DNA from: CAZAFL01 sp964484465
GTDB taxonomy: Bacteria > Bacteroidota > Ignavibacteria > UBA10030 > SZUA-254
DNA length: 64,000 nucleotides
Assembly: GCA_964484465.1 (NCBI GenBank)
Contig: CAZAFL010000013.1
Coordinates: 1 to 64,000 of the forward strand
Reading direction: 5' to 3'
Shown here: piece after piece, positions 9,918 to 18,090 of the stretch
Layout of the letters: each line of letters starts with the position of its first letter
Position numbering within the stretch: position 1 is the first letter of the stretch
Position numbers and translations under genes: made by a program
Notes under the pieces: model-generated
Database searches by the model: none
What the model was told of the DNA's origin: nothing
The model's input: only the letters and a program-made list of their open reading frames with translations

Positions 9918-10667
9918 TTAATTCAGCGATGTTTCGAACTTCTTCCTTTTCTTCCCCCGTACCGAACCAAGCAATGTCATTATAGGGCCTATAAGGAAAT
10001 AAGTAAGACCTGCGAGTCCGGAAAGTCGTTGTCCGCCGATGACCACAAAGAGGAGAGACAATACTCCGACAGACATCATCGCTATAGATTCAACAACCTC
10101 CGATTTTGTATCAAACACTTCCAGATCATTCAATTCAAGAACCATTCTCTTTTTGTAGGCGTGAAGATGGAGCATCATGAATAGGAAGAATACCGCAATG
10201 AACCCGACATCGTAAATAATCATCAGAGTGCCACCCTGATGCGGGCCGATCATGGCTCGCAGCGAACCGGTGCGGTCGATTGTTTCGACTGTTCCGTAAA
10301 TGAGTTGGTTCATCAACAACGTTGCAAGAAACTTCAACGGATAGACATAAAACAAAATCACAAAGAGTAGTGTTGCATTGAGGAAAATCGTATATGTGTC
10401 CTGCAATGCATAACGGCGGAAAAAAAGATAATGTCCGTGCCACAGCCAGACGAGAAAGGCAAAACAGAGCATGAAGGCAACAAAACCCCGCATTGCTTCA
10501 AGCAATTCTGTAAATGTCGTGGGTACCTCGAGTGAAACGACGAGAAGTGTGATCGCGAAAGCAAAGACGGCATCGCTGAAGCCTTCGATGCGCGAAACTT
10601 CTCCCCCGCGCCACCGGAAACCGCGCTCCAAGCCGTACCCTTTGTCTGATAAGTGCTGTCGAACCAT
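9918..10667 (-). CDS. TMEM175/DUF1211 family membrane protein
   Basis: 249 residues with about six hydrophobic segments. The diagnostic motif RIEGFSDAVFAFAITLLV lies at about residues 27-44. In TMEM175 the FSD residues of the first helix form the pore motif of a potassium-selective channel, and bacterial DUF1211 members form tetrameric channels. Possible role: K+ leak channel of the inner membrane. It stands alone, 88 nt upstream (on the map) of the decarboxylase start, with its own promoter-like element. Family assignment is firm; ion selectivity is inferred from the family. Confidence 0.85.
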   Translation of the reverse strand: MVRQHLSDKGYGLERGFRWRGGEVSRIEGFSDAVFAFAITLLVVSLEVPTTFTELLEAMRGFVAFMLCFAFLVWLWHGHYLFFRRYALQDTYTIFLNATLLFVILFYVYPLKFLATLLMNQLIYGTVETIDRTGSLRAMIGPHQGGTLMIIYDVGFIAVFFLFMMLHLHAYKKRMVLELNDLEVFDTKSEVVESIAMMSVGVLSLLFVVIGGQRLSGLAGLTYFLIGPIMTLLGSVRGKKRKKFETSLN

Positions 10668-10700
10668 ACAACCGGGATGTTGACGAAAGAAAGTTCCGGT

Positions 10701-10729
10701 AGGATACGAAAAATATACTACAGACTCAA
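10701..10729 (-). promoter_or_regulatory. Candidate promoter for the TMEM175-like gene
   Basis: On the minus strand TTGAGT (10729-10724), a 17-nt spacer and TATCCT (10706-10701). The predicted leader before the ATG at 10667 is about 25-30 nt. Confidence 0.4.
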
Positions 10730-10763
10730 GGCAACAGGGAACCCTGAAAGCTCATTGCTTAAG

Positions 10764-10781
10764 AAATAAACCCCGAGGGGT
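10764..10781 (-). terminator. Probable terminator of the 214-residue OMP gene
   Basis: On the minus strand ACCC-CTCG-GGGT (10781-10770) is followed by TTATTTC. It is a short stem with a weak T tract, 34 nt beyond the stop at 10815. Confidence 0.45.
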
Positions 10782-10814
10782 CTGCGCAAAGAAGAAATAA
10801 TTCGAGAGTCCCGA

Positions 10815-11459
10815 TCAATGATACTGGAAACCGAGGGTTATGGCAAAGCCGGTAGGATTGACAACATAGGTATAATTACCGATTGAAGCTTCTTTTTTTG
10901 TAGCAATGTAATATCGTGGCTCGAGAAATACCTGCCCGAGAAGAGCTCGTGCAAAAAACGTAGCAAAGACGTTGCCACTGTTTTGGGATTCCTGCTGTGG
11001 CGTCAGAGAGCCTAAAATCCCGCCAGAACCGCTTGTGTATTCAACGGTATAGAAATAAAAATAGTAGCCGCCTCCCACTCCAACATAACCCCGAAAATCA
11101 TCAGAGGGTGAATCAAAGACCTTATATCCGAAATTGACATGGAGGGGGAGGACGACGATCGATTGCTGGGTAACATTGGGCTGCGGGTCTTTAAAATTAC
11201 TGAATGTCTGCTTATAATACACGTCCGCGGCTCCGCTCAGAAAGAAATCGTGGTGAATAAATTCCGTAATCCCGTCGATGCCTGCAAGGAGGCCGTTATT
11301 CAGCCCATCGCTCGGCTGATAGAATCCAACCTTCGCACTGACGTATTGTCGAAGATTGGCAGCCTCATCTTTTTTCTCGGTGGCTTGATTTTGCTCTCCC
11401 GCCGCACAGAGGGGAACACGCAAAACAAGTATTACCATCGCAAAAAGTATAGATTTCAT
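10815..11459 (-). CDS. Putative outer-membrane beta-barrel protein
   Basis: 214 residues. A signal peptide is visible (MKSILFAMVILVLRVPLCAAG). After a charged linker the chain shows alternating strands such as YVSAKVGFYQP, FFLSGAADVYYKQTF and YVGVGGGYYFYFYTVEY, and it ends with the strand GFAITLGFQYH. This pattern and length fit a small eight-stranded outer-membrane barrel of the OmpA/OmpW/PorT-like type. I do not recognise the specific family. It is monocistronic, with a terminator-like hairpin behind and a leader containing two inverted repeats. Confidence 0.7.
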   Translation of the reverse strand: MKSILFAMVILVLRVPLCAAGEQNQATEKKDEAANLRQYVSAKVGFYQPSDGLNNGLLAGIDGITEFIHHDFFLSGAADVYYKQTFSNFKDPQPNVTQQSIVVLPLHVNFGYKVFDSPSDDFRGYVGVGGGYYFYFYTVEYTSGSGGILGSLTPQQESQNSGNVFATFFARALLGQVFLEPRYYIATKKEASIGNYTYVVNPTGFAITLGFQYH

Positions 11460-11493
11460 AACGCCATTCTTTCTAATGGAGACAACAAAATCG

Positions 11494-11548
11494 TGCCGCT
11501 GTAAAGTTTCTCTCTGTCACATGCTCATCTCTCAACCTTACAGCGGCA
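11494..11548. repeat. 11-bp inverted repeat in leader of barrel gene
   Basis: TGCCGCTGTAA at 11494-11504 and its perfect complement TTACAGCGGCA at 11538-11548, 33 nt apart, 35 nt upstream of the barrel gene start. It could be an mRNA leader hairpin or a pair of operator half-sites. Confidence 0.6.
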
Positions 11549-11569
11549 TTTATCACAGACCCACTAATC

Positions 11570-11600
11570 CACCAATTTTCTTCTCACAAAAAAATTGGTG
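11570..11600. repeat. 10-bp hairpin upstream of barrel gene
   Basis: CACCAATTTT at 11570-11579 pairs perfectly with AAAATTGGTG at 11591-11600 across an 11-nt loop. Neither side is followed by a T tract, so it is not an obvious terminator. Confidence 0.55.
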
Positions 11601-11793
11601 ACTGCTTAAAAAACTATCAATATTTATGCCGAACTCAGCTTCAATGCCATCCGGCTAAGTTGTTGAACTCATTAATGATAAAGACCAGCGAAAATACTAG
11701 ATTTGAAGGACTCTTTTTCTAACTGCGGGAAAGAAAGGAGAAAATGCCGGAACCCAACGCGTTCAAGCAGAATATATCATACGATGGCAGGAA

Positions 11794-14064
11794 TTACTCT
11801 TTCGTCGTTTTTTCTTTCAGAATTTCAGTAGCGCGATCGACCTCTTTTTTGAATTCTTCGAGTGTCTGAGCAACAATAGAAGCCTCATCTTCAGCCTCTT
11901 TCCAGTGCCGTTGCTCGATCGCTTCGCGTACGCCCGGCAAAGTCTTTACGCCGTACCCTGTGTACATTCCGGGAGCATAAATTTGGTGGACAAACCATGG
12001 CCTGCCGGGTAAACCCTCCCGCCGCGTTAACGAGCGCTCAGCTCTCATTAGTATGTCATTAAGCAATTTTTGCTTCACCGCAGGCATCTGTTGACGCACC
12101 TGGAGATCCTTCGCCGCATCCTCATACTGTTTTGAACTCTGCCGAAGGTCGGTAAGTGCATTCTGGAGAGGAGCGATATTGATAAACGGAACAGGATCTT
12201 TCGGTTGAGGGATTACATATGTTTCAGTTGGGTCCGATGCGAGGGCAAGCAAATTCTCCCTGATCATTTTGTTGTTCTGTTCCGTCTCCTCTCTCATATC
12301 ATCAGCGAGTTTCGCAATATCTTTGATGTATCGTGAAACTGTTTCGGTAAAATTTATAAACTCGAACGGGAGAATCTCTGCGTCAGCGGCGCGCAACACA
12401 ATGCGGCCGGCTGTTTTCGAAAGAGTAATTCCATATTGGAACGTCGGGTCGATAAAGCGGGTATAATAATCGAATGAATCATAAATCGAATGATACGACC
12501 CGCCGCCACTCTCTCCCCCATAGCCAAGGTTGACTGACGAAATGCCGAGATGCTGAAGAAACGGAGTGTAATCAGAGCCCGAGCCGAGCGCGCTCAGACG
12601 AAATCCCTTTTGCTCAAGCACTTCTTTTCTGTTGCCTGCTGTCGCATCGGCAACATTGCGGGCATGAAGACGATCCGCAACACTGATGTTCTTTTCAGGG
12701 TCAATCACGTCACGGGCAACCTCATTAATGAATCGTTCAAGTGTGTGTGAACCCCCGACGCCGAGGAACCCTCTTCCGTTCGAGTCGGAATTTATATAGA
12801 GGACTCCATTCTTCTTAAGCACGTCGGAATGAGTTTCCACCCACTCGGTGGAACCGATAAGACCCGGCTCTTCACCATCCCAGGCTGCATAGACGATTGT
12901 TCGTTTTGGCTTCCATCCGGTTTTTGCCAGCTCTGCAATGCCTTTCGCTTCTTCAAGCATAGTCACCAGCCCGCTGACCGGATCCTCCGCGCCGTTGACC
13001 CATGCATCGGAATGATTTCCGCGGATGATCCAGTTGTCGGGGAATTCGCTTCCTTTCATTTTTGCAATAACATCATATACCGGAGCCATATCCCATTTAA
13101 ACTGGAGTTTCAAATGAACTTTTGCCGGACCGGCACCAAGGTGATATGTGATCGGAAGCGCGCCGCGCCATTCCTCAGGAGCAACCGGGCCTCCAAGTTC
13201 GTGCAGTAACGGCAATGCATCGCTGTATGAAATCGGAAGAACGGGGATTTTCGTCAGCGTTTTTGCCTCTTTGATAGAAAGGCGCCTCGCATTTTTTGTC
13301 GCGCCGACGAACGGCGTCAACGGGTCTCCCGGGTAAACCGGCATGTCGGCAACGGAGCCGCGCTGTGCACCACGGTCATTCCGATACGAGCCGACCGGAT
13401 ACGTATCGCCCTGAAAATATCCGTCGTCGCGCGGGTCAGAATAAATGATACAGCCGACCGCACCATGCTCTGCAGCGACTTTCGGTTTGATTCCACGCCA
13501 GGAACCTCCGTAACGGGCAATGACGATTTTTCCCTTAACGTCTATGCCATGCTCTTCCAGTTCATCATAGTCTTTTGGAATTCCATAATTCACGTAAACA
13601 AGTTCAGCAGTTACATCACCATCGATCGAATAGGCATTATATGTGGGAAGTTGTTCATTTGATTGATTGGATGTCGAATCCTCGTTGAGTGCAGGCTCTG
13701 AGAGCGTTGCCGTGAATTTCACCGGTTCGACAAGCTCTAGGAGACGTTCCTTCGGTGTTGGAAAAAGCGCGGAGAATTCTTCAATCGTTGTCTCATACCC
13801 CCATGACGTAAAAAGAGAAGAAATGAAATCAGCATTCTCCTTGTCGTAGGCAGACCCAAGATTATGAGGGCGGGCAGTGAGCCTTTTCATCCAGCTCCGT
13901 AGGTCCTCACGGTTAAGATACGAATCAAATTGCTTCTCGAGCGCCTGTTCCTTCTCAGCAGATTCGTTTGTGAACCCCATGTATGATTTCTCCTCCGTAC
14001 CACCTGCATTCGCTAAAGCTGTAATACAAAAAAATTGTACAAGGAAATTTGTCAGCCGTCTCAT
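11794..14064 (-). CDS. M28 family metallopeptidase (glutamate carboxypeptidase II-like)
   Basis: 756 residues, the architecture of PSMA/NAALADase: signal peptide (1-21), protease-associated domain (about 150-270), M28 catalytic domain (about 330-560) and a helical transferrin-receptor-like dimerisation domain at the C-terminus. The co-catalytic zinc ligands are all visible: H351 and D361 (GNHSDAW; DPVSG), E398-E399 in DGEEPG with E398 as the likely base, D427 in NSDS and H525 in SYHSIYD. Predicted to cleave C-terminal residues from peptides outside the cytoplasm. It is last in a three-gene run after the DsrE-like and DUF3109 genes, 20 nt behind the latter. Confidence 0.9.
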   Translation of the reverse strand: MRRLTNFLVQFFCITALANAGGTEEKSYMGFTNESAEKEQALEKQFDSYLNREDLRSWMKRLTARPHNLGSAYDKENADFISSLFTSWGYETTIEEFSALFPTPKERLLELVEPVKFTATLSEPALNEDSTSNQSNEQLPTYNAYSIDGDVTAELVYVNYGIPKDYDELEEHGIDVKGKIVIARYGGSWRGIKPKVAAEHGAVGCIIYSDPRDDGYFQGDTYPVGSYRNDRGAQRGSVADMPVYPGDPLTPFVGATKNARRLSIKEAKTLTKIPVLPISYSDALPLLHELGGPVAPEEWRGALPITYHLGAGPAKVHLKLQFKWDMAPVYDVIAKMKGSEFPDNWIIRGNHSDAWVNGAEDPVSGLVTMLEEAKGIAELAKTGWKPKRTIVYAAWDGEEPGLIGSTEWVETHSDVLKKNGVLYINSDSNGRGFLGVGGSHTLERFINEVARDVIDPEKNISVADRLHARNVADATAGNRKEVLEQKGFRLSALGSGSDYTPFLQHLGISSVNLGYGGESGGGSYHSIYDSFDYYTRFIDPTFQYGITLSKTAGRIVLRAADAEILPFEFINFTETVSRYIKDIAKLADDMREETEQNNKMIRENLLALASDPTETYVIPQPKDPVPFINIAPLQNALTDLRQSSKQYEDAAKDLQVRQQMPAVKQKLLNDILMRAERSLTRREGLPGRPWFVHQIYAPGMYTGYGVKTLPGVREAIEQRHWKEAEDEASIVAQTLEEFKKEVDRATEILKEKTTKE

Positions 14065-14084
14065 AAATTCTTTCTGGATTGTTA

Positions 14085-14687
14085 CTACTTGTGAGTATCA
14101 GTTTGTTCCCGAAGCTCCCCCAAACCATCGTTGCCGAGCACGAACTCGAGCTCTTCTGAACAAACATCAAATACGGTTAAGGTCCCCATCGCATCCGGCG
14201 TACAGCACTGAGGATTGCCGGGAAATTCTTCATCATCAATCATCAGAACACCCTCCCCGATTGTAATCGGATACGCTACGCAGGAGAATGGTTTTAGAAA
14301 AAACTTCCCCAGCCCGTCTTCGGTTGCAGCCTTCTGTAAAACACAACGACCCCTGCTGTCGAGAAATACACAACCGGTTTCATTCGCATTTGTTCCGATT
14401 GCCTTGCCCGAAGGGTAATCGGGGTCGTCAACAATTTCCGGATCAAACCATTTCGCCGGATCGTGTTCCTGCTGCGGCTCCAGATGTCGTTTGATGAGTT
14501 CCGCATGAGCAAGAATTGAATCGCGTTCTGCCAGGTCAGCCCACACGCCGTGACGGCAGCAATTCCCGTGGCAGTTGCTCATACTGCAGGAAGATGAAAA
14601 TCTGCTGTTCAATAACTCCGGGTCCACCGGAATTGCAGGAAGGTGCTTGAGTCTGTGCCTTCGTAGCAATACGCCGTTGTTCATCAT
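14085..14687 (-). CDS. DUF3109-like cysteine-rich protein
   Basis: 200 residues, cytoplasmic. A cysteine cluster near residues 34-47 (CSMSNCHGNCC) is followed by further cysteines in GCVFLD, GRCVLQ, FSCVAYP and QCC. This matches the DUF3109 / YkgJ-like set, thought to bind zinc or an iron-sulfur centre; no activity is known to me. It lies between the DsrE-like gene (32 nt before) and the M28 peptidase gene (20 nt after), in the same direction, so it is probably co-transcribed with them. Confidence 0.7.
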   Translation of the reverse strand: MMNNGVLLRRHRLKHLPAIPVDPELLNSRFSSSCSMSNCHGNCCRHGVWADLAERDSILAHAELIKRHLEPQQEHDPAKWFDPEIVDDPDYPSGKAIGTNANETGCVFLDSRGRCVLQKAATEDGLGKFFLKPFSCVAYPITIGEGVLMIDDEEFPGNPQCCTPDAMGTLTVFDVCSEELEFVLGNDGLGELREQTDTHK

Positions 14688-14719
14688 GAATGTTTTTGTC
14701 TTGAACCTTATGATATATC

Positions 14720-15358
14720 TTATACTAACTCATACGCGAAACCATGTTCCTGAGCCATTCCGATGAGCATGGCATGGGCGGGTACAACAATGACACCGGG
14801 ATTAAGTCCCGCTTTCAGTTCGTCATATACTTCAGCTTCGGGACGATTTACCAGGTCAGCAAGATCTTTCGAAACCCGATGCAACGCCTTATTGCATTGC
14901 CAGAAGGTCACACCCCGAGCCTGTAACGCACGCACAGTTTTCTGCTGGTCTGCCGGAGTTTTCCCCCCATCCAAAAAAATGTTGTGCATAGCAGGCTTCT
15001 GCGTTTCGGGGTCAATTACTTTCCAATGCTCACCGATGGGAAACTTTTGGTACAATTTGTCACCCGCATTGATCGGAAACCCCTTGCCTGCAATGCCGAC
15101 AACCGCGTTGATGTCAGGCGGTCCTATCCCGAAAACCTCCATATATGCGTCATGCCAATTTCGGACGGTCCGCAATGACTCCATATCCTGAAGGTCGAAC
15201 ATTTGCTTGTGTTTTCCCTTTAACTTTTCGAGCCAGGAAAGATCCCACGTCCCACTATTATCCGTCCCTTGCTTTGCATTGATGATATTTGGAACTAGAG
15301 TTGTCCCCGCCAATGCGGCAACAGTCGTTATGAACCTCCTTCGTGATGTCTGTTCCAT
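14720..15358 (-). CDS. Tat-exported DsrE-like protein
   Basis: 212 residues. The N-terminus SRRRFITTVAALAG is a good twin-arginine signal, so folded export to the periplasm is likely. The C-terminal part has the DsrE/DsrF-like pattern: RALQARGVTFWQCNKAL with a single conserved-type cysteine, then VIVVPAHAMLIGMAQEHG. DsrE-fold proteins often handle sulfur on that cysteine, but many periplasmic members have no known role. First gene of the run that continues with DUF3109 and the M28 peptidase. Confidence 0.7.
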   Translation of the reverse strand: MEQTSRRRFITTVAALAGTTLVPNIINAKQGTDNSGTWDLSWLEKLKGKHKQMFDLQDMESLRTVRNWHDAYMEVFGIGPPDINAVVGIAGKGFPINAGDKLYQKFPIGEHWKVIDPETQKPAMHNIFLDGGKTPADQQKTVRALQARGVTFWQCNKALHRVSKDLADLVNRPEAEVYDELKAGLNPGVIVVPAHAMLIGMAQEHGFAYELV

Positions 15359-15508
15359 TATATGGCTCCGAGGGATAGTTATGAGAAAATAATTTCAAGA
15401 AGGTACCAATAAAAACATACACTGTCAATTCAAACCTTCCACAATGATATAAGGCTACGGCGGCAGTCCTGAAAAAGGAATTACATTATTTCCATCCTTT
15501 CGGTTCAA

Positions 15509-15537
15509 TTGACATTTATTCTGGTGAATCGTATGTT
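15509..15537 (+). promoter_or_regulatory. Candidate cydAB promoter
   Basis: TTGACA (15509-15514), a 17-nt spacer and TATGTT (15532-15537), a near-consensus arrangement. The cydA ATG follows at 15559, with AAAGGA as ribosome site. I saw no clear FNR or Arc box. Confidence 0.55.
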
Positions 15538-15558
15538 AATTATCGAAAAGGATACCAC

Positions 15559-16890
15559 ATGCCTGATGCCCTAATCATCGACCGGCTGCAATTCGCTTTC
15601 ACCGTCATCTATCATTACCTTTTCCCGCAACTGACAATGGGATTGAGCCTTCTCATTGTCATCCTCAAGGGGATATCATTGCGGAAACAGAACGAACAGT
15701 ATAATAAAGCTGCTCGTTTCCTGGCAAAGATTTTTGCCATCAACTTCACCGTCGGCGTCATCACCGGTATACCGATGGAGTTTCAATTCGGGACGAACTG
15801 GGCAAAATTTTCAGTGTTTGCAGGCGGGGTAATCGGGCAAACACTTGCGATGGAAGGTGTTTTTGCATTCTTTCTCGAATCGAGCTTTTTAGGACTTTTC
15901 CTCTTTGGTGAGAAGAAACTCGGTCAGGCCGGACATTTCGTCAGCGCATTTCTTGTCTTCCTTGGTTCATGGATTTCAGGATACCTCATCGTCGCAACCA
16001 ACGCCTGGATGCAGCACCCCGTCGCCTACACGATCGATGCTAAAGGATTATTCCAGCTTAAGGATTACTGGGGCTTGTTATTCAACCCATGGGCAGGATG
16101 GCAGTACTGGCACACAATGGTTGGCGCTGTCGTGACTGCAGCATTTTTTCTCGCATCTCTCGGTTCATATTATATTCTTGCAAAACGACATATCGATTAC
16201 GGAAAAATCTTCCTGCGGCTGGGTGTGATTGCGGGTTTGTTTGCAGCCATTTTTGAAGTGTTCCCCAGCGGCGACGGGCAGGGGAAAAACATAGCACATT
16301 ACCAACCCGCAACTCTCGCCGCAATGGAGGGATTGTTTGAGACAAAAGAAGGAGCAGAACTTACTCTTGTCGGTCAACCGGATATGGAAAAATTGAAGAT
16401 GGATAATCCCCTCCACATTCCAAAACTGTTGAGCTTTCTCACTTATTACCGATGGTCTGCAGAGGTAAAGGGATTGGATTCGTTTCCACGAGACATATGG
16501 CCGGATAATATCCCGTTACTCTATTATAGTTATCATATTATGGTCGGGCTTGGAACAATCTTTATTGCAATTATGATTATTTCTGTTCTTTTACTATGGA
16601 AACGGCAGCTTTATTCGAGTTTATGGATGATGTGGATTTTGATGCTGAGTTTCCCGTTTCCGTTCATTGCCAATACTGCCGGCTGGATGACTGCAGAACT
16701 AGGGAGACAACCCTGGCTGATTTATGGATTCTTACGTACATCCCAGGGGCTATCGCCGACCGTCTCCGCCGGGAACAGTTTGTTTACTCTTCTCGGATTT
16801 ATTGGAATGTATTTCGTCATTGGAGTTCTTTTTCTTTTCCTTGTTGTCAAATACATCAATGAAGGACCCGATTACAGCGGAAAACACTGA
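15559..16890 (+). CDS. cydA: Cytochrome bd ubiquinol/menaquinol oxidase subunit I
   Basis: 443 residues. Haem ligands and key residues fall at their canonical places: H19 (haem b595 side), H185 and M328 in YHIMVGLG (haem b558), with E99 and E107 of the proton/oxygen path in AMEGVFAFFLE. GWMTAELGRQPW (375-386) is the family signature. It is shorter than the E. coli enzyme because the Q loop is of the short type, as in Bacillus-like CydA. The product reduces oxygen to water with quinol in the inner membrane at high oxygen affinity, without proton pumping. cydB follows after 28 nt. Confidence 0.95.
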   Translation: MPDALIIDRLQFAFTVIYHYLFPQLTMGLSLLIVILKGISLRKQNEQYNKAARFLAKIFAINFTVGVITGIPMEFQFGTNWAKFSVFAGGVIGQTLAMEGVFAFFLESSFLGLFLFGEKKLGQAGHFVSAFLVFLGSWISGYLIVATNAWMQHPVAYTIDAKGLFQLKDYWGLLFNPWAGWQYWHTMVGAVVTAAFFLASLGSYYILAKRHIDYGKIFLRLGVIAGLFAAIFEVFPSGDGQGKNIAHYQPATLAAMEGLFETKEGAELTLVGQPDMEKLKMDNPLHIPKLLSFLTYYRWSAEVKGLDSFPRDIWPDNIPLLYYSYHIMVGLGTIFIAIMIISVLLLWKRQLYSSLWMMWILMLSFPFPFIANTAGWMTAELGRQPWLIYGFLRTSQGLSPTVSAGNSLFTLLGFIGMYFVIGVLFLFLVVKYINEGPDYSGKH

Positions 16891-16918
16891 CGGCTCTTTT
16901 AGCTAATAGCTATATATA

Positions 16919-17965
16919 ATGGAAACACTCTGGTTTTGTATCGTAGCGTTCATGATTGCCATGTATGTGGTGCTGGATGGATTCGACCTCGGCGCCGGAG
17001 TTCTTCATCTTTTGATAGGAAAATCTAAAGACGACAGACGGACCATTCTCAATGCTATCGGTCCTGTATGGGACGGAAATGAAGTCTGGCTCCTGGCAGC
17101 CGGTGGTACATTGTACTTTGCATTCCCCCAATTGTATGCGTCGAGCTTCAGTGGTTTTTATCTTCCTCTGATGATTGTCCTGTGGCTCCTGATGCTGCGC
17201 GGACTTGGCATCGAATTCCGACATCATCTTCACCACAGTATGTGGAAATCATTCTGGGATGTTCTCTTTTCCTGTTCAAGCCTCCTGCTCACAATCTTCT
17301 TTGGAGCAGCGCTTGGAAATGTTGTACGCGGAGTCCCTTTAAACAAGGAAGGTTTTTTCTTTGAGCCGCTCTGGACTACGTTTACTGTTGTCCCCGATGC
17401 CGGCATTCTGGATTGGTTCACAACATTGATGGGAATTGTAGCGTTGCTGACGCTCACTCTCCACGGTTCAAATTACATCTCGATGAAAACCGATGGGGAC
17501 CTTCAGCAACGCACCCGGCAACTCGGGATTAAATTGTGGTGGGGAGTATTCCTCTCGTCGTTGCTTGCAATGGTTGCAACGTTTTACATTCGACCCGGCA
17601 TGTGGGATAATTTCTCAATCCATTCCTGGGGAATGATTTTTCCAGGCATCGGATTATTTGGATTGCTCGGAACGCTGTATTATCGCATGAGGAGTAACGA
17701 TGTTGCGGCTTTTCTCTCTTCTTCACTTTTTATTGTTGGAATGTTATCAAGCACGGCATTCGCGTTATTCCCGAAAGTCCTCCCCGCCTCAACAGATGAT
17801 TCCTACAGTTTAACAATATACAATACTGCGGCACACGCGTACGGATTAAATGTAGGAATTGTATGGTGGACTGTCGGCATGGTATTGACGGCGGGGTATT
17901 TCATGTTTGTGTATCGAGCCTTTCGAGGAAAAGTCCAAGTTTCCCCTGAAGGAACGGAATATTGA
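16919..17965 (+). CDS. cydB: Cytochrome bd oxidase subunit II
   Basis: 348 residues with about eight to nine membrane helices. The opening WFCIVAFMIAMYVVLDGFDLGAG is the typical CydB first helix, and GPVWDGNEVWL near residue 58 is the family signature. It forms the heterodimer with CydA. No cydX or cydDC genes are seen nearby. Confidence 0.95.
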   Translation: METLWFCIVAFMIAMYVVLDGFDLGAGVLHLLIGKSKDDRRTILNAIGPVWDGNEVWLLAAGGTLYFAFPQLYASSFSGFYLPLMIVLWLLMLRGLGIEFRHHLHHSMWKSFWDVLFSCSSLLLTIFFGAALGNVVRGVPLNKEGFFFEPLWTTFTVVPDAGILDWFTTLMGIVALLTLTLHGSNYISMKTDGDLQQRTRQLGIKLWWGVFLSSLLAMVATFYIRPGMWDNFSIHSWGMIFPGIGLFGLLGTLYYRMRSNDVAAFLSSSLFIVGMLSSTAFALFPKVLPASTDDSYSLTIYNTAAHAYGLNVGIVWWTVGMVLTAGYFMFVYRAFRGKVQVSPEGTEY

Positions 17966-17991
17966 CTCAACTTGTTTTCTTACGCTTCATG

Positions 17992-18028
17992 CTCGGGCAA
18001 TAAAAAAGCCCGAGCATAAGCTCGGGCC
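17992..18028 (-). terminator. Terminator of the GspE/PilB gene, with a third copy of the stem
   Basis: On the minus strand GCCCGAGC-TTAT-GCTCGGGC (18028-18009) is followed by TTTTTTATT, a strong intrinsic terminator for the ATPase gene ending at 18091. A third copy of the 8-mer (GCTCGGGC, 17992-17999) can pair instead with 18009-18016 on the plus strand, giving an alternative hairpin just behind cydB. Confidence 0.8.
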
Positions 18029-18090
18029 TTCTGACGAGGCAAACTGGGAGGGTCGCTTGTCTACGGAAGCGTCCAGTCAGCCTTTTTGCA

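Larger units (their letters stand above)
11460..11793. other. 334-nt intergenic region with two inverted repeats
   Basis: Lies upstream of the barrel gene (start 11459) and downstream of the M28 peptidase gene (stop 11794). It contains the two inverted repeats listed separately. I see no coding potential and no clear promoter. Confidence 0.6.
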
